Assembly (NCBI RefSeq): GCF_947623445.1
Contig: NC_135247.1
Span: forward strand, 17,796,501 to 17,860,500
Source: Clavelina lepadiformis
Taxonomy: Eukaryota; Chordata; Ascidiacea; Aplousobranchia; Clavelinidae
Length of the DNA: 64,000 bases
Reading direction: 5' to 3'
The notes below the pieces were generated by a model. The model saw nothing but the letters and a program-made list of their open reading frames with translations, was not told the origin of the DNA and did not search any database. Below, piece after piece: positions 24,952 to 41,972 of this stretch; positions within the stretch are counted from its first letter, which is position 1, and each line of letters opens with the position of its first letter. The translations under genes and the position numbers were made by a program.

Positions 24952-26536
24952 TTATTCTGGCAGAGCTGTGGATTGGTGTTCGTTTAAGGCAAAGTTATTA
25001 CTGCCTTCTCTACTTAAGTTATCGTCCTTTCGTCTAGCGGACACTTTGTCTTGTTTGCGCAATCCGCAAGGTAGCAGCCGAGCACGCCAATTCTTGAAAG
25101 AACAAACAATGGCGTACGTGCTTAGCGTCATGTTAAAGTTATAGCAGAGCCAGGTAACAATAATACGGTCGTGAAGCAAAGCGTCAACAGTCGCGACTCC
25201 TAAACCAATTGTAAGATCGGAAATGACGCAAACTGCAGCGCTTAAAGAGAGCCGCTTCGCCACGATCTACAAGAATAAAGAAAAATAGTTAAGGAAAGAA
25301 GCAAACCTGTTTTCATCCCAAAGTGGGCAAAAAAACAAATTCAGTCATTGCGTTTGCGAGAAACTGTTTGAAAATCAGACGCCGGTAAACAGCCGGAACA
25401 CATTTGTCAAAAGCATGTAACTGTAATTCGCCAAAAAAGAAATCATATTTCACTCCTCAGCAAACGTTGGCGCATTTTTTCTGTCAATAAAATGTGACGA
25501 TGTTTATGACGTATTTTCCACCACGAGTGAGAGTCAATTGATAAGAACATTGAACAAAAACATCACTTATTGAGATTAGATATTAAGCTGTGACCTAGAT
25601 TTACTGGAAAACATCCCCACAAACAATGTTGACAAATTAGTCAAACCCACGTCATAATGGATCGGAAATGTTACGTGTCTAGTTTTTTCGACGAAGTCTT
25701 TTCAAACAGTTTTTGCACAAAGAGATTCAATTTGTTTATTACGAAAATTCATCGAACAAAATCATTCACCTTTATCCTTCCAGATTCCTGACGTTGTTCG
25801 TCATTGATGACGTCATTTGAATGATTACAACACAAACCGTATTGCCGCTTGAGAGGGTAAAGGATCAGTCCTAGCAGCGAAATCTGAATGAAAACGGTTC
25901 CAAAAAACGACGCCCCAATTATGGCAAATTGAAGGGACCCCATTGCCGGCTCCCTGACGTAGACACAACCCATCGGAGAGTCTTTTAACACCAACCCCGA
26001 GTATACCAGCCCCGTAATTGCTGCCATGGATACGAACAAGCCTACCAAAACTGAGATGTTGAAGATTTTGAGCGGGGGGTTGTGAAAATGTGTTTGAAAG
26101 CGACGTTTTTGTACAACAACCATTGCCTCGCCCAAAGCATAAGATAGACGGCCAAGATATTACAGTTGTTAAGCCCTGTATAGAGGTATTGATACGCTGA
26201 GCACACAGCCGGTGATCCTTTGCCGAAGCTGAGCTCAATTTGCAGGGCAGCGCATCTTAGAAAAGAGAAGCCCGCCGCCAAAATACACATCGGGTTTCCT
26301 CCAAAAAAATAAGCGACCTTCCCGAACTTTCGACGCCTCTTAACCTTGTTTGGTGGTGTGCGGTTGTCAGTCGTTTTCCTGCCTTCTCTTAGCTCGTAGC
26401 TGAATAGAACAAGCACTAAGTAAACATTTGCTGTCAATATTAGAGCCCATATCACTTGCTCTGCTACGTATTGCACCTTCAAACTTGTGGGGTCTAATAC
26501 AGCAGCTTCAGTGTAATTACGTCTTGAGGTATTCAT
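24952..26536 (-). CDS. Seven-transmembrane (GPCR-like) protein with one frame break
   Basis: Two minus-strand exons: 25770-26536 and 24952-25266, joined in phase 0 (K|IVAKRLSLS) with GT-AG sites. Seven hydrophobic segments can be read in order: ALILTANVYLVLVLF; ILAAGFSFLRCAAL; NILAVYLMLWARQWLLY; ISVLVGLFVSMAAITGLVY; AIIGASFFGTVFIQISLLGL; AAVCVISDLTIGLGVATV; TWLCYNFNMTLSTYAIV. The N-terminus has sequons NTS and NYT. After TM3 the frame changes at an A-run (TACAAAAACGT on the coding strand, about 26107-26117): two bases too many, or one too few, for continuity. That is either a homopolymer error or a real lesion. Without the break the protein would be about 360 residues. AATAAA overlaps the stop. 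The receptor family is not recognised. Confidence 0.72.
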
Positions 26537-29500
26537 TGTTACGCAACAATCACAAGTGTTGAAAGGGATAGTTTACACGCTCCATATTGTTTCATTCGGC
26601 TTAGTCATTGCAAAAATACGTTATTATGACGTCATTAATGATTTGTTATAATATGATTTCAATGCAAATGTTGGATGCTTTTAAACCACAAATCATGCAA
26701 TTTAGCTAGGCTGCTGTCGATTACATATTTAAGCAAATGTTATTATAAATGGCATCGATTAATTAATTATCATATCAGGTTTTTATCAGGTGCGTAATGA
26801 GGTTTTGCTACTTTCAGGCAAGTTTCCATTTGCATCACCTAACACTCTTAGGCCTAATGCCAGATTGTTTCCTTTAAACCAAGTTAATATGCAATGGTTG
26901 AAATTCCACATTTTCAGGTTTCTGTTGCCCAAGAAATAAAAACCTATTTAGTCACGTAACTACGACGATGCAATTTTGATGAAAAGTGACCATTTCACTG
27001 CAAACACAGTACGTCACAGAGCACATTGTTAACCATAGACGGTTAGGCTAGCTCAGATGAAAGAATGCGTAAAAATTGGCTTTAGTTTTTTAAGTTTATT
27101 TAACGTCAGATTTAAATTATAAGACAGATCTAAGTTAGGTTAAGGTTACTACGTTTTATCTTTCTAGTCAATTCAACAAGGGGCCACGAAAATATGCTTC
27201 AAACACGCAATTTTTTCCGGTGAAATAGTGACTCATACTGCAATTATGACTTATTGTAAGCAAACAATGGTGTTTGTATGACACAACAAACGGATATGTA
27301 ATTAAAAGCTTCTCCAGTCATTACGAATATGACGCAGTTATAGACAAAAATCCAATCATGTATGACTAAAGTTACCAGCATTCATACGACATAGAGACAT
27401 CTTGTCTCATATTCTGTTATAACTTCAGGCTTTTTACGAAATATGTCAAGGAGATGGCGCCGTCAAAATATGGTAAAAAGCTGACTACGCCACCTAGGGA
27501 TTGAGTGTTTGAGTGATAAGAGTTGAAACGTGTGACGTCATCCTATATGCTGGCATTGCAAAACCTTCTGTTTCATTTTTGACTTAATTTTGCCAAAGTA
27601 AAAAGATTTTGCAGTTTTTTTACGATGCTAGAATTGTCGCTTTGAGCACAATTATTTAAAAAGAAATGTCCGAAAGAGTTTAAACTGGATGGCGGGTGCA
27701 GTTGGCTTTTTTAAAATGGATACAACTTTCTCACAACTCTGCAGTAACTCAGATACACATCGGGAGAAAGTAAATCACGCAAATACACTTGGGATTATGT
27801 AAATAACATGTAAACTAATTACAAGCTCGCCAAGTGTCTCGCAAACCATACATGACAAGAATGTGTAGGTCGTTGACTTCTACTGTGTGGTTGCTGTCGC
27901 TGTTTATGGGAAATTAGCTCTTTGCAAAATTCTCCTGTATTTTTGTCCGGGCTGCGGGAAACAAAACCGAACCGACGAAAACAATATGTTCGTTGCTGTA
28001 CAGCACGTTTCGCTGCATAGGTATTTCGTCATAATTAATATCGCGCCACTTTGTTTTGATCGTATATGCCGTCGTGTTCATATGACGTGAATCACGCATA
28101 CCATGGAAAGCGTTGCCATGGAAACTTTACGTTTCCGCGCTCGAGGGCATTTGACCACGAGGTGTCACAAACGAAAACACTTCTTCGGGTAAATTTGCCT
28201 CCAAATTACGAACCCTGTTCTGTCGCCCTCACTTGGCGGCATCGGCATAAAACAACGAAACTAAACACAGACATTTCGTGGAAAAGACGAAAAAGCTGAT
28301 TGCGCCGATTTTTCATGCACCTGTGAGTTTGGAAGCCGCCGTCCACTTTCGGAACCGGCAGTGGGAAAAATGAAATCATCATTTTTCAGCGAAATTTAGC
28401 ACAACATGTCACGTATGGAAAGCACTCAGTTTATGCTGATTGCGCCATAGCGGTTCTTGTGTGGCTGCTTTGATCACTTGTACACTTACAGCAAAAACGG
28501 CTTTAGGTTTGTGTGTTTTGTACCGCACTCTTGCTGTAACAACAAGCTCAATATCATGTTATAGCGCCTGCAGCGAACTGCGTTAAACTCAGAACGATAA
28601 CCCGTTAACAAGCCCTTGTTTGTTCAAGCGTGAAAACGGGTCTAGTCTTTGGTTAGACTTGCAAATACCGGTACACCAGTATTTTACAGCCCTTTGTACA
28701 TTGGAGACAAAATCGCGTGCCGTCTGCATTGTTTTGCCTTGCTACAGAGTTTGCCAGAAGAAAACAAACCTGACAACTTCAACAATTGCAAATAAATGTT
28801 GCACAAGTTCTATCGATTGAAAAAGCGATAACCAGCCTTGTACAAACGCGCCATCATATTTAGTTTGCTTTATTTAGGCGCTTTTAGGTGCGTGTGCCAA
28901 AAATATCTTTTTAAGTGTTAGGCAAACACTGGTTCACTAAGTCAGCAATCTATTCGATAAATGTTTAATTATAATGCAGCCGGCGTTTTAGTTTGCGCAT
29001 CAAGCAAATATCAATTTCAAATATACTTTATCAGATACGCCTATAGGTAACTTTAGGTCATTAATCCCACATCTAGTACCCAAAGCTTTAACTTTTCACT
29101 AGAGATCAACAACTACTGGTTGCCAGTTTTATTCTGAAGTGTGATTTTAATAACAATTGATCTCTCTGAAATGATATTTACTATGCATTCAATATTCATT
29201 GAGGAATACGTCATAGAATTCAAGCAAAACAAGAAAGTAGTGAAAACTTTTTTGCTGAGCGAAAGCGTTTAAAATCTTGTCTGCAAACGCAAACATGTCT
29301 GCGCCAAGTTGCCGCTCGTAAAAGCAGATACCGGCCAATAAACCGTTACCAGAAGTGGTAAAATTGTAGGTAAAATTGTAACGTGAACTCAACTGCCTCG
29401 GTTCCCTCTTTTCCCGTGTTTGTCGCGTCATGGTGAGAAACTTAAACTTTATGTCGATAACGCGATTGAATTACCTCTCCCCCATATTTGAACATGTGTA

Positions 29501-32500
29501 TTTGCAGCCTTTCTGCTCAATGCAACCAACTTAGCTCGTCTGTGGCTTCCATTGAGAGGGAAAATCCTTTCAACATTGGCAGTGAGCCACCACAAAAACA
29601 CGGAACGAATTGCAATTATTTTCTTAACTTTACCCCAACAAAAATGTCTTAGACATTGCAATTTTGCGGCTTAATGCTATACTGCGCAGAGCTTTGCGCA
29701 GAGCTTTGCGCAAGATGCTCGTGAGATCTTGCACCTTGCGACAAACACCCGGCCTTGTGGAAATACAGTACACGGAGGCGTAATCGTGATTAAAGAACGT
29801 GGGTTTGCAAAATTCTTTGTGTACTTTGCCCTCAACACTCAAACAAAGGGTATCTTGCAAAGGACAACTTCCGATATTCATTCTAGTGACCTCTGAAATG
29901 GTTCTGACTTGTAAGTGGACAAATTGTGAAGTTTTGCTGAAGACATGTCATGTATGTCGGCGGATTGTCTGACTGTGTTTAGTGAAACGTGTCCAATCAG
30001 CGAAATTAGTGCATTTTTACATGATGAAAAACACAATTGGAATAGCGTATCGTATTAATTGTTATTAGGCTTAAATAGTGGTTACAAGCACGGCATAGCC
30101 TATATCTCTTGTAATAGCACTTCTAGAATCATGTCACACATGACGTGATATCATTCCTAACGACATTCTCATCGAAATGGCCTCAGAGTTCCCAAAACTT
30201 TCGGAGTTGTATAATTATGACACAGATTTATCGTTATATGATCACCGCCTTGCTCAGAACGGAAAACATTCAGCAACGTGACGTTAGTCTCAACGCAGCC
30301 TGCACGGAGCTGGTCGCGACCTAAATTAGAAGCTGCAAATTATCTCTTGGAATAAACGCTTTGAATTAATGTAAGCCTTGACTTTTTCCGTATTTAGAAT
30401 CGTCAAGTACACTAATGAATGGTATGTTATGTCTTTGTGGGTGTGTATGAGTGTGTGGTTCGCTTTTACAGGACAGTACGCTCATAATATGCGCTGTTTA
30501 CAGGATAAACGTGGCGTCGAAATCGTTGTTTTCTGCAAAAAAAGCTGGGTCAGGGCGAAATCCTGCTGGATCATGGCAGAGAAAAATAGGTTCCGGTCGT
30601 TTACCTTTTGACTGGCTGTAAACGTGCTCTTTTTGTTTGGGACCACTTGTGACGGAACAATTCTCATTACTTATGGTAACATTACTGTTTGTTTTCATTG
30701 CATTTTCTGCATTGCTGGTAAATATTGTTTGCAATAAAATGGCATTATCAGCGATGGGTATTTTAATGTTTTAGTGGTTTTCACAGGAAAATTTAAGTTG
30801 TTTACGTCCTGTTACATTTTGTAAAGTTTATATCTAAATGCAATAAAATTCAACGTACTGTGATTACTTTCAATAACGCATGTTAAGTTGCCAACTTGGC
30901 GGGGTAGAATTCTTAACTCACAGATTTAAAACCGTTTATCTCCAACACAAATAAAAGAAACTTAACGCCAACGCCGGTTGTCGTTTTGATGTGTGACGTC
31001 ATAAAAGTATTTATATACGTATCGCAAGCCTATCTATAATTAGTAATTAAGTTCATGACGGCCGACGTGTGTCAGATTGGGGATTGCCGTGAAAATGTTT
31101 TGATGGGTCGGTAATAATCCGACATTCTACGTGAGACTTGATTGTACACAAGCCAGAAAACAATGGAAGTTTACAAATACAGAGCAATAATAGGCTATCT
31201 GCGTTCGATTGATCGCTCAACAATAACGCCTTGCAAAAACTTTAGTGGCCATTCAACCGTGTTATCTGGTGATGTATGAAAGCAAGCAACCATACAGGAA
31301 GATATTGACCTTCATTTTAAGCGCTTTGAAATACGAACTTAGGGCTTAGCATACTGTATAAAACGCATTACAGTATTATAAAAAAGTGGCTACGGTTTCA
31401 TTTTATGACTTTGTTTCATTTTATGAAACCACGCATCACGAAACAAGAAATATTGACTACCCTTTTCACTGGGAAGTAAACTTGACAATTCACCTATGAC
31501 GTCACAACTTCACAAAGACCGATGTTGTTTTGCTGCGAGCCGAATGAACTTACTGCAGCGATAGTTGACCTTTCTTAGAGCAATTCAACCTATCCACTCT
31601 CCAATTTAGGTTACAATAACGCCAGTGCGAGTAGATGTTCAAAAACCAGCTGATTCAGGCATTTTGCAATCATCAAATGACGTTGTATGGTGTCCCGGCT
31701 AAATCACGCCAGTCTGAGCAAACAGTATTCGTGTCCTAAACTGGGTGTTTTATGTCAACTCGTTTTGAACTTTTTGGTTCGTTTACTTTGCCTTTTCAGC
31801 GTCGCTACCTAAGTTACTGGCAGATTTTTGACATAATGCTGACGACACAGAAAGTAAAGCAGTAGCTAACAATAAATCACATTTAGTGTTAAACACCGGA
31901 TAGTGTATTTTTTGCAGCAATATGTTGGAATAAAAACAATTTCGTATAGAACACAGTAGAACCAGTGAACTAAGAAATGGGTGAATGTACAAACAGCACA
32001 AATATAACAAACAACGACACCTTTGTTCGGTAAGAAAACCGAAAATTCAGAGAAAGCAAATTTTTAACATGCACCATCTCTCTGGTCCTAGTGCTCCCGA
32101 AATTATTAAACAACAAAAAAATGATAATAACACAAGAAAATGGTGTTGATTACTGCTGGAAAATTACACCATAATCAGAAAATGAATGTGAACATCTTGA
32201 TGTCAGCTGCTGTTCTTTGAAGAACATCAGCAAAGACATAGGTAAATGAAACCAAACGGAATAGGCATTCATCGGTGGAACCTATCTATGGTACACTCTC
32301 TAAGAAATGTATCGACACCTTAACCACGGGTACTGGCTAGCAAAAGACAAAAACGGTGCAGGATGATTAAGTCGAAAAATACGGCAACACTGGAAAAAGC
32401 GGTACACTGTACCAACACCTTGCTTGTGGAGTGGTTATATCAATAAAGAAAAGGGCAAAAACGAAATTGATTGCAAAAACAAGATTATTTTGGGACAAGC

Positions 32501-32667
32501 GCTGTACTTCTGGCAACGGGGCCCAAATAACGGGCAAAGCAAAGTTCTTGATGCGGGCACAATCACTGGTTAATTTACAGCAACAGCTTGCCTGAGTCTT
32601 CCATATAAAACTTCCACTGCCTAGCATATGACACGGTCTTGCATGTTGGAAGGTCTTTTAAGTCGAT
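26537..32667. other. Long intergenic region, no gene recognised
   Basis: About 6.1 kb, AT-rich, with only short open frames that lack splice-consistent partners. A short tandem repeat of the type gcagagctttgc occurs at about 29690-29712. No tRNA-like box B or transposon ends were recognised. The 3' part must hold the 3' UTR of HDHD5. Confidence 0.5.
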
Positions 32668-35846
<3,179 letters not shown>

Positions 35847-38800
35847 GCTTGCCACTGTTTTTTCTAATAACACTAGCGATGGCTCTGTAAAACGGGCGTG
35901 AAAAAAACTTGAAGTCTTCTTGGCAATCGTACGCAAATCAACACAATTACAGCTTGTACTTTGGCTATTACAAACGCTCGCTGCATAACAAAATCAATTG
36001 GATTAACGATACCAAATCGATGACTTTCCTACTACACAGTTAGGTTAAGCCTAAAAATTCAAAGGCACACCGCTCCAGCCAACGCTGCAAGCAACTGACG
36101 AGTCTGTCTTGTTGCGGCGTTGCCGTAGCCTATCGTAGCTTTCAAGTCGTGCAGGTAATTCGCCTTAGCTTGAGTTGTTCTTAGCTTGTGCTAAGCCTCT
36201 ACTGACTGACCGTTGATAACAGCAAGGCGTTTTATAAGCCACAAGCTGTCAGCCATAATTGACTGCATCGGTTAAAGCAAGCGCTAAACGTTTGTAAACA
36301 GTTAGATGAACTGACCCCAACGCAAATTAAAAATTATAAGACTAACTCAGCGTTGAATAAGTAGAGCACGGTAAGCAAGGCGAGAGTTTACGCTTCACTG
36401 ATTACGGCCATTCTGGGAAAAAAGAAACCTGCGGTGATTCTCTGGATATGACTAAATACGAACGTGGAAATGTAGGTTTATTATATAACATACTGTACCA
36501 AAAATAATGACGCTAAACCCTGGGGTCCAGCTTAGGGATAAAATCTTAGAAACCCTATGACAAAATGGAAAATATTTTTTACGCAAATGTGTTGATATCT
36601 GCAACAAACAACTGCTTGATACTGCGTGATATGAAAACACGATAATCACGTGATAAGCGAACTTATCCGAGTGCAACGGCCTTCCAAAGCTAAAAAGAGC
36701 TGAGGTCAACAACAGAATTGGGTCAAATCCCGATTGTTTACCTCTGGCTATGCGGAAAAATAAACGGTCTTGACAGGCCAAATGTCACGTTTACTTACGA
36801 TGTCTTGCTTGCCATGGCATAAACTTGCAAAAATACCTAAATAGCGGGGATTGAGGCGATATTATGTCCCAGAAAAACACGTCCAAGCTAACGTTATATC
36901 AATAATTCACAACAAACGCTTTCTTCCATCTCACACGTTAAAGGTTGCATCAAGTGTTAAAGTTTGCATTTAACCTGAGGCCGTTAAACAACAAGTGCAT
37001 TACAGCGCTTAACAAAACGGTTGCAAGAAGCTATAACCAACCAGAAACCGGTTAAGTTTTTCCTAGGAATGGGTCAACATTTCCCGTGCGTCCTTCAACC
37101 GTTATTTCGATAAATGACGGCCCTCTCCCTCTCCATAGCTCTACTCCTGTTATTCTTTGTCCCCTATAATGCACGTGTATAAGGTGGAGGAACTGATCAC
37201 GCGGCGAGCACGCGTTGATCACGCAGCGACCATGTAGTGCTTTTGCAATTTTAAAATCGCCTACGCTGTTTAAGGTAAAGGGTTATTCTGTTGCGAAATG
37301 CCGCAACCCTTCAGCTTTTATTTTTTTATTAATATTTGAAAGTGACCAAACTTCAACCATAATTATCAGCTGAAACGTTTGCTCATATTTTTCAAGTTGA
37401 ATCCGAAGGAGCTTAACCTTAAATTTGTGGCAAAATGTCATAAAACTCAAACAATTTCATAGCGCCATGACATAACACGCAAAAATATTGACGATAAATT
37501 GATGTGTTTGATTGATGTGATGCAAATGACAAAGTGCATATACAATACTTCATGAAATAAACTGAATTTGTTGCACCGATATAAAAGCATAAAACAGGTA
37601 CAATAGTTATAATATTTCACAAAGAATAAAAAAATTATAATTATTTATTATAGAAACCATACCATAGCAATATCGATGTACGTGCCTGTATCAGTAGATT
37701 TTCTATTTAAATGTGATGATTTAACGACGATTGTTATACTGAGCTAAGCGATTGTTTGCAGATGGTAAACTTGTAAAAGTCCCTGTAAAGTGGATTTTTT
37801 AAGCCTGGTTGACTAAACTTTGGTTTTGGAATTGTGCTTGATCAAATATTTCCGTCAAAGAAGATTTATATCGGTCTCTGAGCACGCAGCAATCACGCCT
37901 CTGTCATGCTCGTGTCGTAATCACATCAATTATTGTGTCACACAGAGTCAACAATTGCAAATGTTTGTATTAAAATTAGGTAAGCGCTTCGTCAAACTTG
38001 TATTAAGAAAAATAGTTATCATTATAACTAAGCATAAATATTACACATAGTTTGTGCATTGCGTCTGTTTGCTGAGAAAGTGTTTTGGTTGTGATGCATT
38101 GCACAACAGCACTTCCAACATGCGTTGTACATGCTCTAACCGCGTGACATACAAAATTGATAACCCATAAGGCAACTAACCACAGTACAGTATATACAAT
38201 TATACACTGGCTAAGTTACTGTGATAGTGCGATTATGATGACTGATATAGATTTTCTAAGAAAAGCGTTAAAATAAAAGACCACTTGGATATACACTGTA
38301 GAATTGTTTTTACGCTAAAAATTTTACAGTAAACAAGATCAAATTTCTAAGAGTCCTATACGAAATATAGTTCTACGCCTATGATACGTTTTGCATTAAC
38401 TTTCACGGATTAGTAAAGTTACGCATGAAACCTATTTACTGGCATTCGAGTAGGCTCAAAAGTATTGAAACCATGAAAATATTAATTACGTTAAACTACC
38501 CCGGCTTGCTAGTTAATGTCATTACTTCAATCCCCCTCGTGGAAGGGATATTTGCCGTTATAAACCCCAAACCAGCCATTTTGAGAAATATTCATTTATA
38601 CGGTCCTGCACTTTGACTGGTTTTATTCAACGTGAACCTATCCACTTCTATTTTATGTTAAGAAGATTGTGTTACAACATCACCTAGAACACGTGATTAT
38701 GGTTCAGATTTATAAAACTAGTTTGCCGTTGAATAAGACTGAAACGAGGAATGGCGACATCTACCGTTCTACCTGCAACTGGTAGCTTAACTTCTGTAGT

Positions 38801-39915
38801 GAATTAGATGAAAGGGAAAAACAAGATGGGTTAAACTGTTTATACTCAGGGTAGGTTAAGCGGTCAATTGGGTACAAAGATCATCGAGAGTTTGTTTCTG
38901 GTCAAAATAGGACGCGGTTGGCAATTTTTGTATTTTTCTACATTTTGAAGACTGTTCCATCTTTAAATTCTTACGCCTTCTAACCGGTTACTTGTGGTCG
39001 TTTAGGTTACATTGGTACGTCGTTTGCTTTGTTTTGTGACGTACATTCTTGACAATTTTGACACAATAATTCAAAAGGTACCCAATCACGTGTCGGTTGA
39101 ACAGAGGGCATTTGGTTTAAAGCGAAGCTGCAAGTAATCTGTAACCGTTACTTGTCTCTATAGCTTGATTTATTACAATGAATTCGTATCTTCTTACCAA
39201 ATCGTATAAGTTTGACAAATGTCAAAATCTTTGTTTTGTGTGAAGTCATGTTATCGATACATGGCGGAAATCGTTACAGCGAAACGGCGGATCACAATTG
39301 AGAAAAGTAAGATGTTATTTTAACTTCACCTGTAGCCATGCCCTGCTTCTCTTTTGTTTACAATATCTCATCTTCCTAAATTGCTGCAACTACAGAGCGG
39401 AAACGACAGCAGCGTGTTATCAAATTTTCGCGTTTCTGGGTCACCGTGCTGTTTGTTACGTTAAGACACGTGCTTCCCTTAGCCGCTTAGGACATGTTGC
39501 ATGCGTGATAAGCGCATGGTAGCCGATCTAAAGGAAGATGCCGCACGACTGCTGTGTTGTGTGTACCGGTATAGATAAAACAGCATTTAAAAATTTGCAA
39601 AAGTTTTGACCGGCGCATCCTGTTTCTGTCCTTCTCAAAAAATGATCGAAAATTCCACGTATTGCGCCACACTGTGACGCTTTAATCCAACCATTAAAAT
39701 ATTTTTCTTCTTTTACAAAGAATAAATAAATTAACTAAGTCAAGCACAGACTATAAGATTGCGCATTCTCACAAAAGCCTGAATGAAAATAAGTTATGAC
39801 GTAATACTTTAAATACTTGATTTTGATTTCGAAGTAAAGTTGAAACTGAATCTATTTTTAAGCTATTAGCGGCCGTTTGTAGCCAAATTTGTTTTTGGAG
39901 ACTTTGAAGATAATG
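35847..39915. other. Intergenic; HDHD5 promoter side, otherwise empty
   Basis: The first few hundred bases are the 5' flank of HDHD5. The rest is AT-rich with scattered open frames of 60-110 codons that show no domain, splice partner or codon pattern. Nothing is supported. Confidence 0.5.
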
Positions 39916-39923
39916 TTCTATAA

Positions 39924-40168
39924 CAGGGATGGGCAAACTTGTTCAATGAAAGAGCCACTTGCGGAAAACTACAAACACCAGCAAGCCGCAAAATCAGTAG
40001 TGTGCCAAATTATACCCTGTTTTATATTTTACTATTTTAAAACCTGGTTAACACGGTTTAGACAACATCAATATAATATTATATAATTATTAGTCAATTT
40101 GGGATGTTAGTATTCAGTTAGAAGAGCCACAAAAAACATGTCGGCGAGTCGCAGTTTGCCCACCTTTG
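39924..40168. mobile_element. hAT-type MITE (245 bp) with perfect 8-bp target duplication
   Basis: The left end reads CAGGGATGGGCAAACT and the right end AGTTTGCCCACCTTTG, imperfect inverted repeats of about 16 bases. Direct copies of TTCTATAA flank it at 39916-39923 and 40169-40176, the 8-bp duplication typical of hAT transposases. Subterminal GAGCCAC motifs occur near both ends. No coding capacity, so it depends on a transposase elsewhere. Confidence 0.9.
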
Positions 40169-40176
40169 TTCTATAA

Positions 40177-41406
40177 TTAATTTATTGTATACTATTCTAT
40201 TAACTATTATTATTGTTATCCATCTATTAACGTATGATTTGACACAACGATAATGTAGCCGAAATTATTTAATAAATAAGAAGACAAAATCACATGCAAT
40301 AGCTTGCTAAAGTTTTTTAACTTGTGTTTGGATTTGCAAATTCCCTTTTGGTGAATTTGACAATTGAGGAGTTGAAAATTTCGCAAACGTGGCATTCTTG
40401 GTCTGAAAGTCTTACAACATCGTTAGACTAACATCGTAATCATCAACAACACTGTCGATATCATTTTATGAAAGGGAAGGAACCAATTGGCATCATTCTG
40501 GTGCAAGCTACGACAGAGACAATGGCGTTTACAGTTACCCTCGGCGCCAAGATTTCTAAAAATAAATTTTACTGTCCAGCAATTCACTGAACACGTTCTA
40601 TTCATGCGTTGTCCACGCAATGATTAACGTCATATCAGCTGATTTTCCTTCTGTCCAGTTGAATTTCGCCACGTCAACTCTACTGTACTTTGATGAAATA
40701 CACTACGTCTGTTCAATATTCCAAAGCTGGCAAAAATCTGCTCCAGTACCAAAGAAATAAAACATCGTTGAAATAATTTTTGTCTCTTGTTATGGCTGAT
40801 AAAAAAATTCCAAAATTGAAAAGATCCGATGCTTCCGTTAATTCAAAACAATAAGGTACCAAAATTGCAATTTTACGCTACTAACGTGAAATCTAGTAGC
40901 CTACTGGCTTACTAGTAGTAGGCCTGAAACAGACTATTTATCGCAAAAATTTGGCACTCATCGTCCTCTTGGACGTTTTTATTTGAACAGTAAGTTTATT
41001 AATTTGACTAAAAATGTGTAAGCTTACATCTTGTTTAAGAATTTAGCTTGCTTTCAGCCAATATATTAACGAAATGGTGTAAGTAGATATCAATGTTGAA
41101 CGATTTTTTCACCTCTAGCGCCGTTTAACGGCTTTCCTCTTCCCTATTTAAATGAAAAGATTTTTTAATCGGCGAATGGTAATTGATGCTTCTGGGCATC
41201 TGTCTTTCTTTGTGACGTTGTTTGAACATTTCTAAGTTTTGAAGTTGCAGAATACCCAACTAACAGTATAATCGAAGAAGAAATGTTATAGGAACCAATA
41301 ACCTAGCAATTATTTTATTTGCAAACGTTTCAAGAGATGCATAACTTAATTTCAATTCAATATAAGGAATCATCACCGAGTTTAAGTCGTGCAAAAAATT
41401 CCCTCC
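40177..41406. other. Intergenic, no gene seen
   Basis: AT-rich host DNA between the hAT MITE and the P-element array. No feature recognised. Confidence 0.5.
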
Positions 41407-41413
41407 GTCTGAC
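41407..41413. repeat. GTCTGAC target-site copy 1 (left host boundary)
   Basis: First of four identical 7-mers that bound and separate the three P-type elements. It resembles the known P-element target preference (GTCTGGCC / GGCCAGAC). Confidence 0.85.
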
Positions 41414-41866
41414 CAAAGAGATTTAAACACATGAGTAGAAACTTCTCTTTTGCGCATGACGTCATGTTTGTTTCTTTTATTCTCTTGGAGCATATTCTAC
41501 TTTCTCCACGGTCACGGTTCACTACATAACAATAAACATGCAGACGACGACAATGATTTTCAGATCTGTTTGCTGCTGGAACAGATTAGTCTTATTATTA
41601 CGATGCAGTTATTGGGATCCATTGGGTGTTAAATTTAATTGAAATTAATTAATGAAATCAGGTGATAGTTTTAGGTTCAGCAATTAACTTAGTTTCAGTT
41701 CCTTGAACTGATAATGCTGCTGTTTTGTATCAAGGCATGGCTTAGCCTACTTGAGTTGGGCGGGAAGATTTTTTCGTTCACCACATTTAAGGTAAAAATA
41801 AAATGAATGGATGAAAAATTTAGATAGACCGAGTCATATTGTATTGTTTCATCTGCGCATAAAATT
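41414..41866. repeat. Left terminal inverted repeat of element A
   Basis: About 453 bp, inverse of 47150-47601, nearly identical. The match stops after the shared block ending tgcgcataaaat. Confidence 0.88.
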
Positions 41867-41972
41867 ACGCTCCACGCGCAGAAAAAAAAAAACTTTACAG
41901 ATTAAGACTCAATAGTACAGGTCTTATGTTGCAGGCTTTGAGTTATTGAAATAAGCTAAATAGTCTGAAATA

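Noticed and set aside
29690-29712. Short repeat gcagagctttgcgcagagctttgc resembling a direct-repeat array start
   Set aside because: Only two units, no spacers; a simple tandem duplication and not a CRISPR-like array.
36452-36781. 109-codon minus-strand open frame
   Set aside because: Hydrophobic and Ser-rich without domain or neighbours in phase; surrounding region looks non-coding.
41450-41632. 60-codon frame with a signal-peptide-like start in every P inverted repeat (also about 47383-47565, 47645-47827, 53118-53300)
   Set aside because: The inverted repeats are near-identical as DNA, so preservation of the frame says nothing about coding; no splice or start context supports it.
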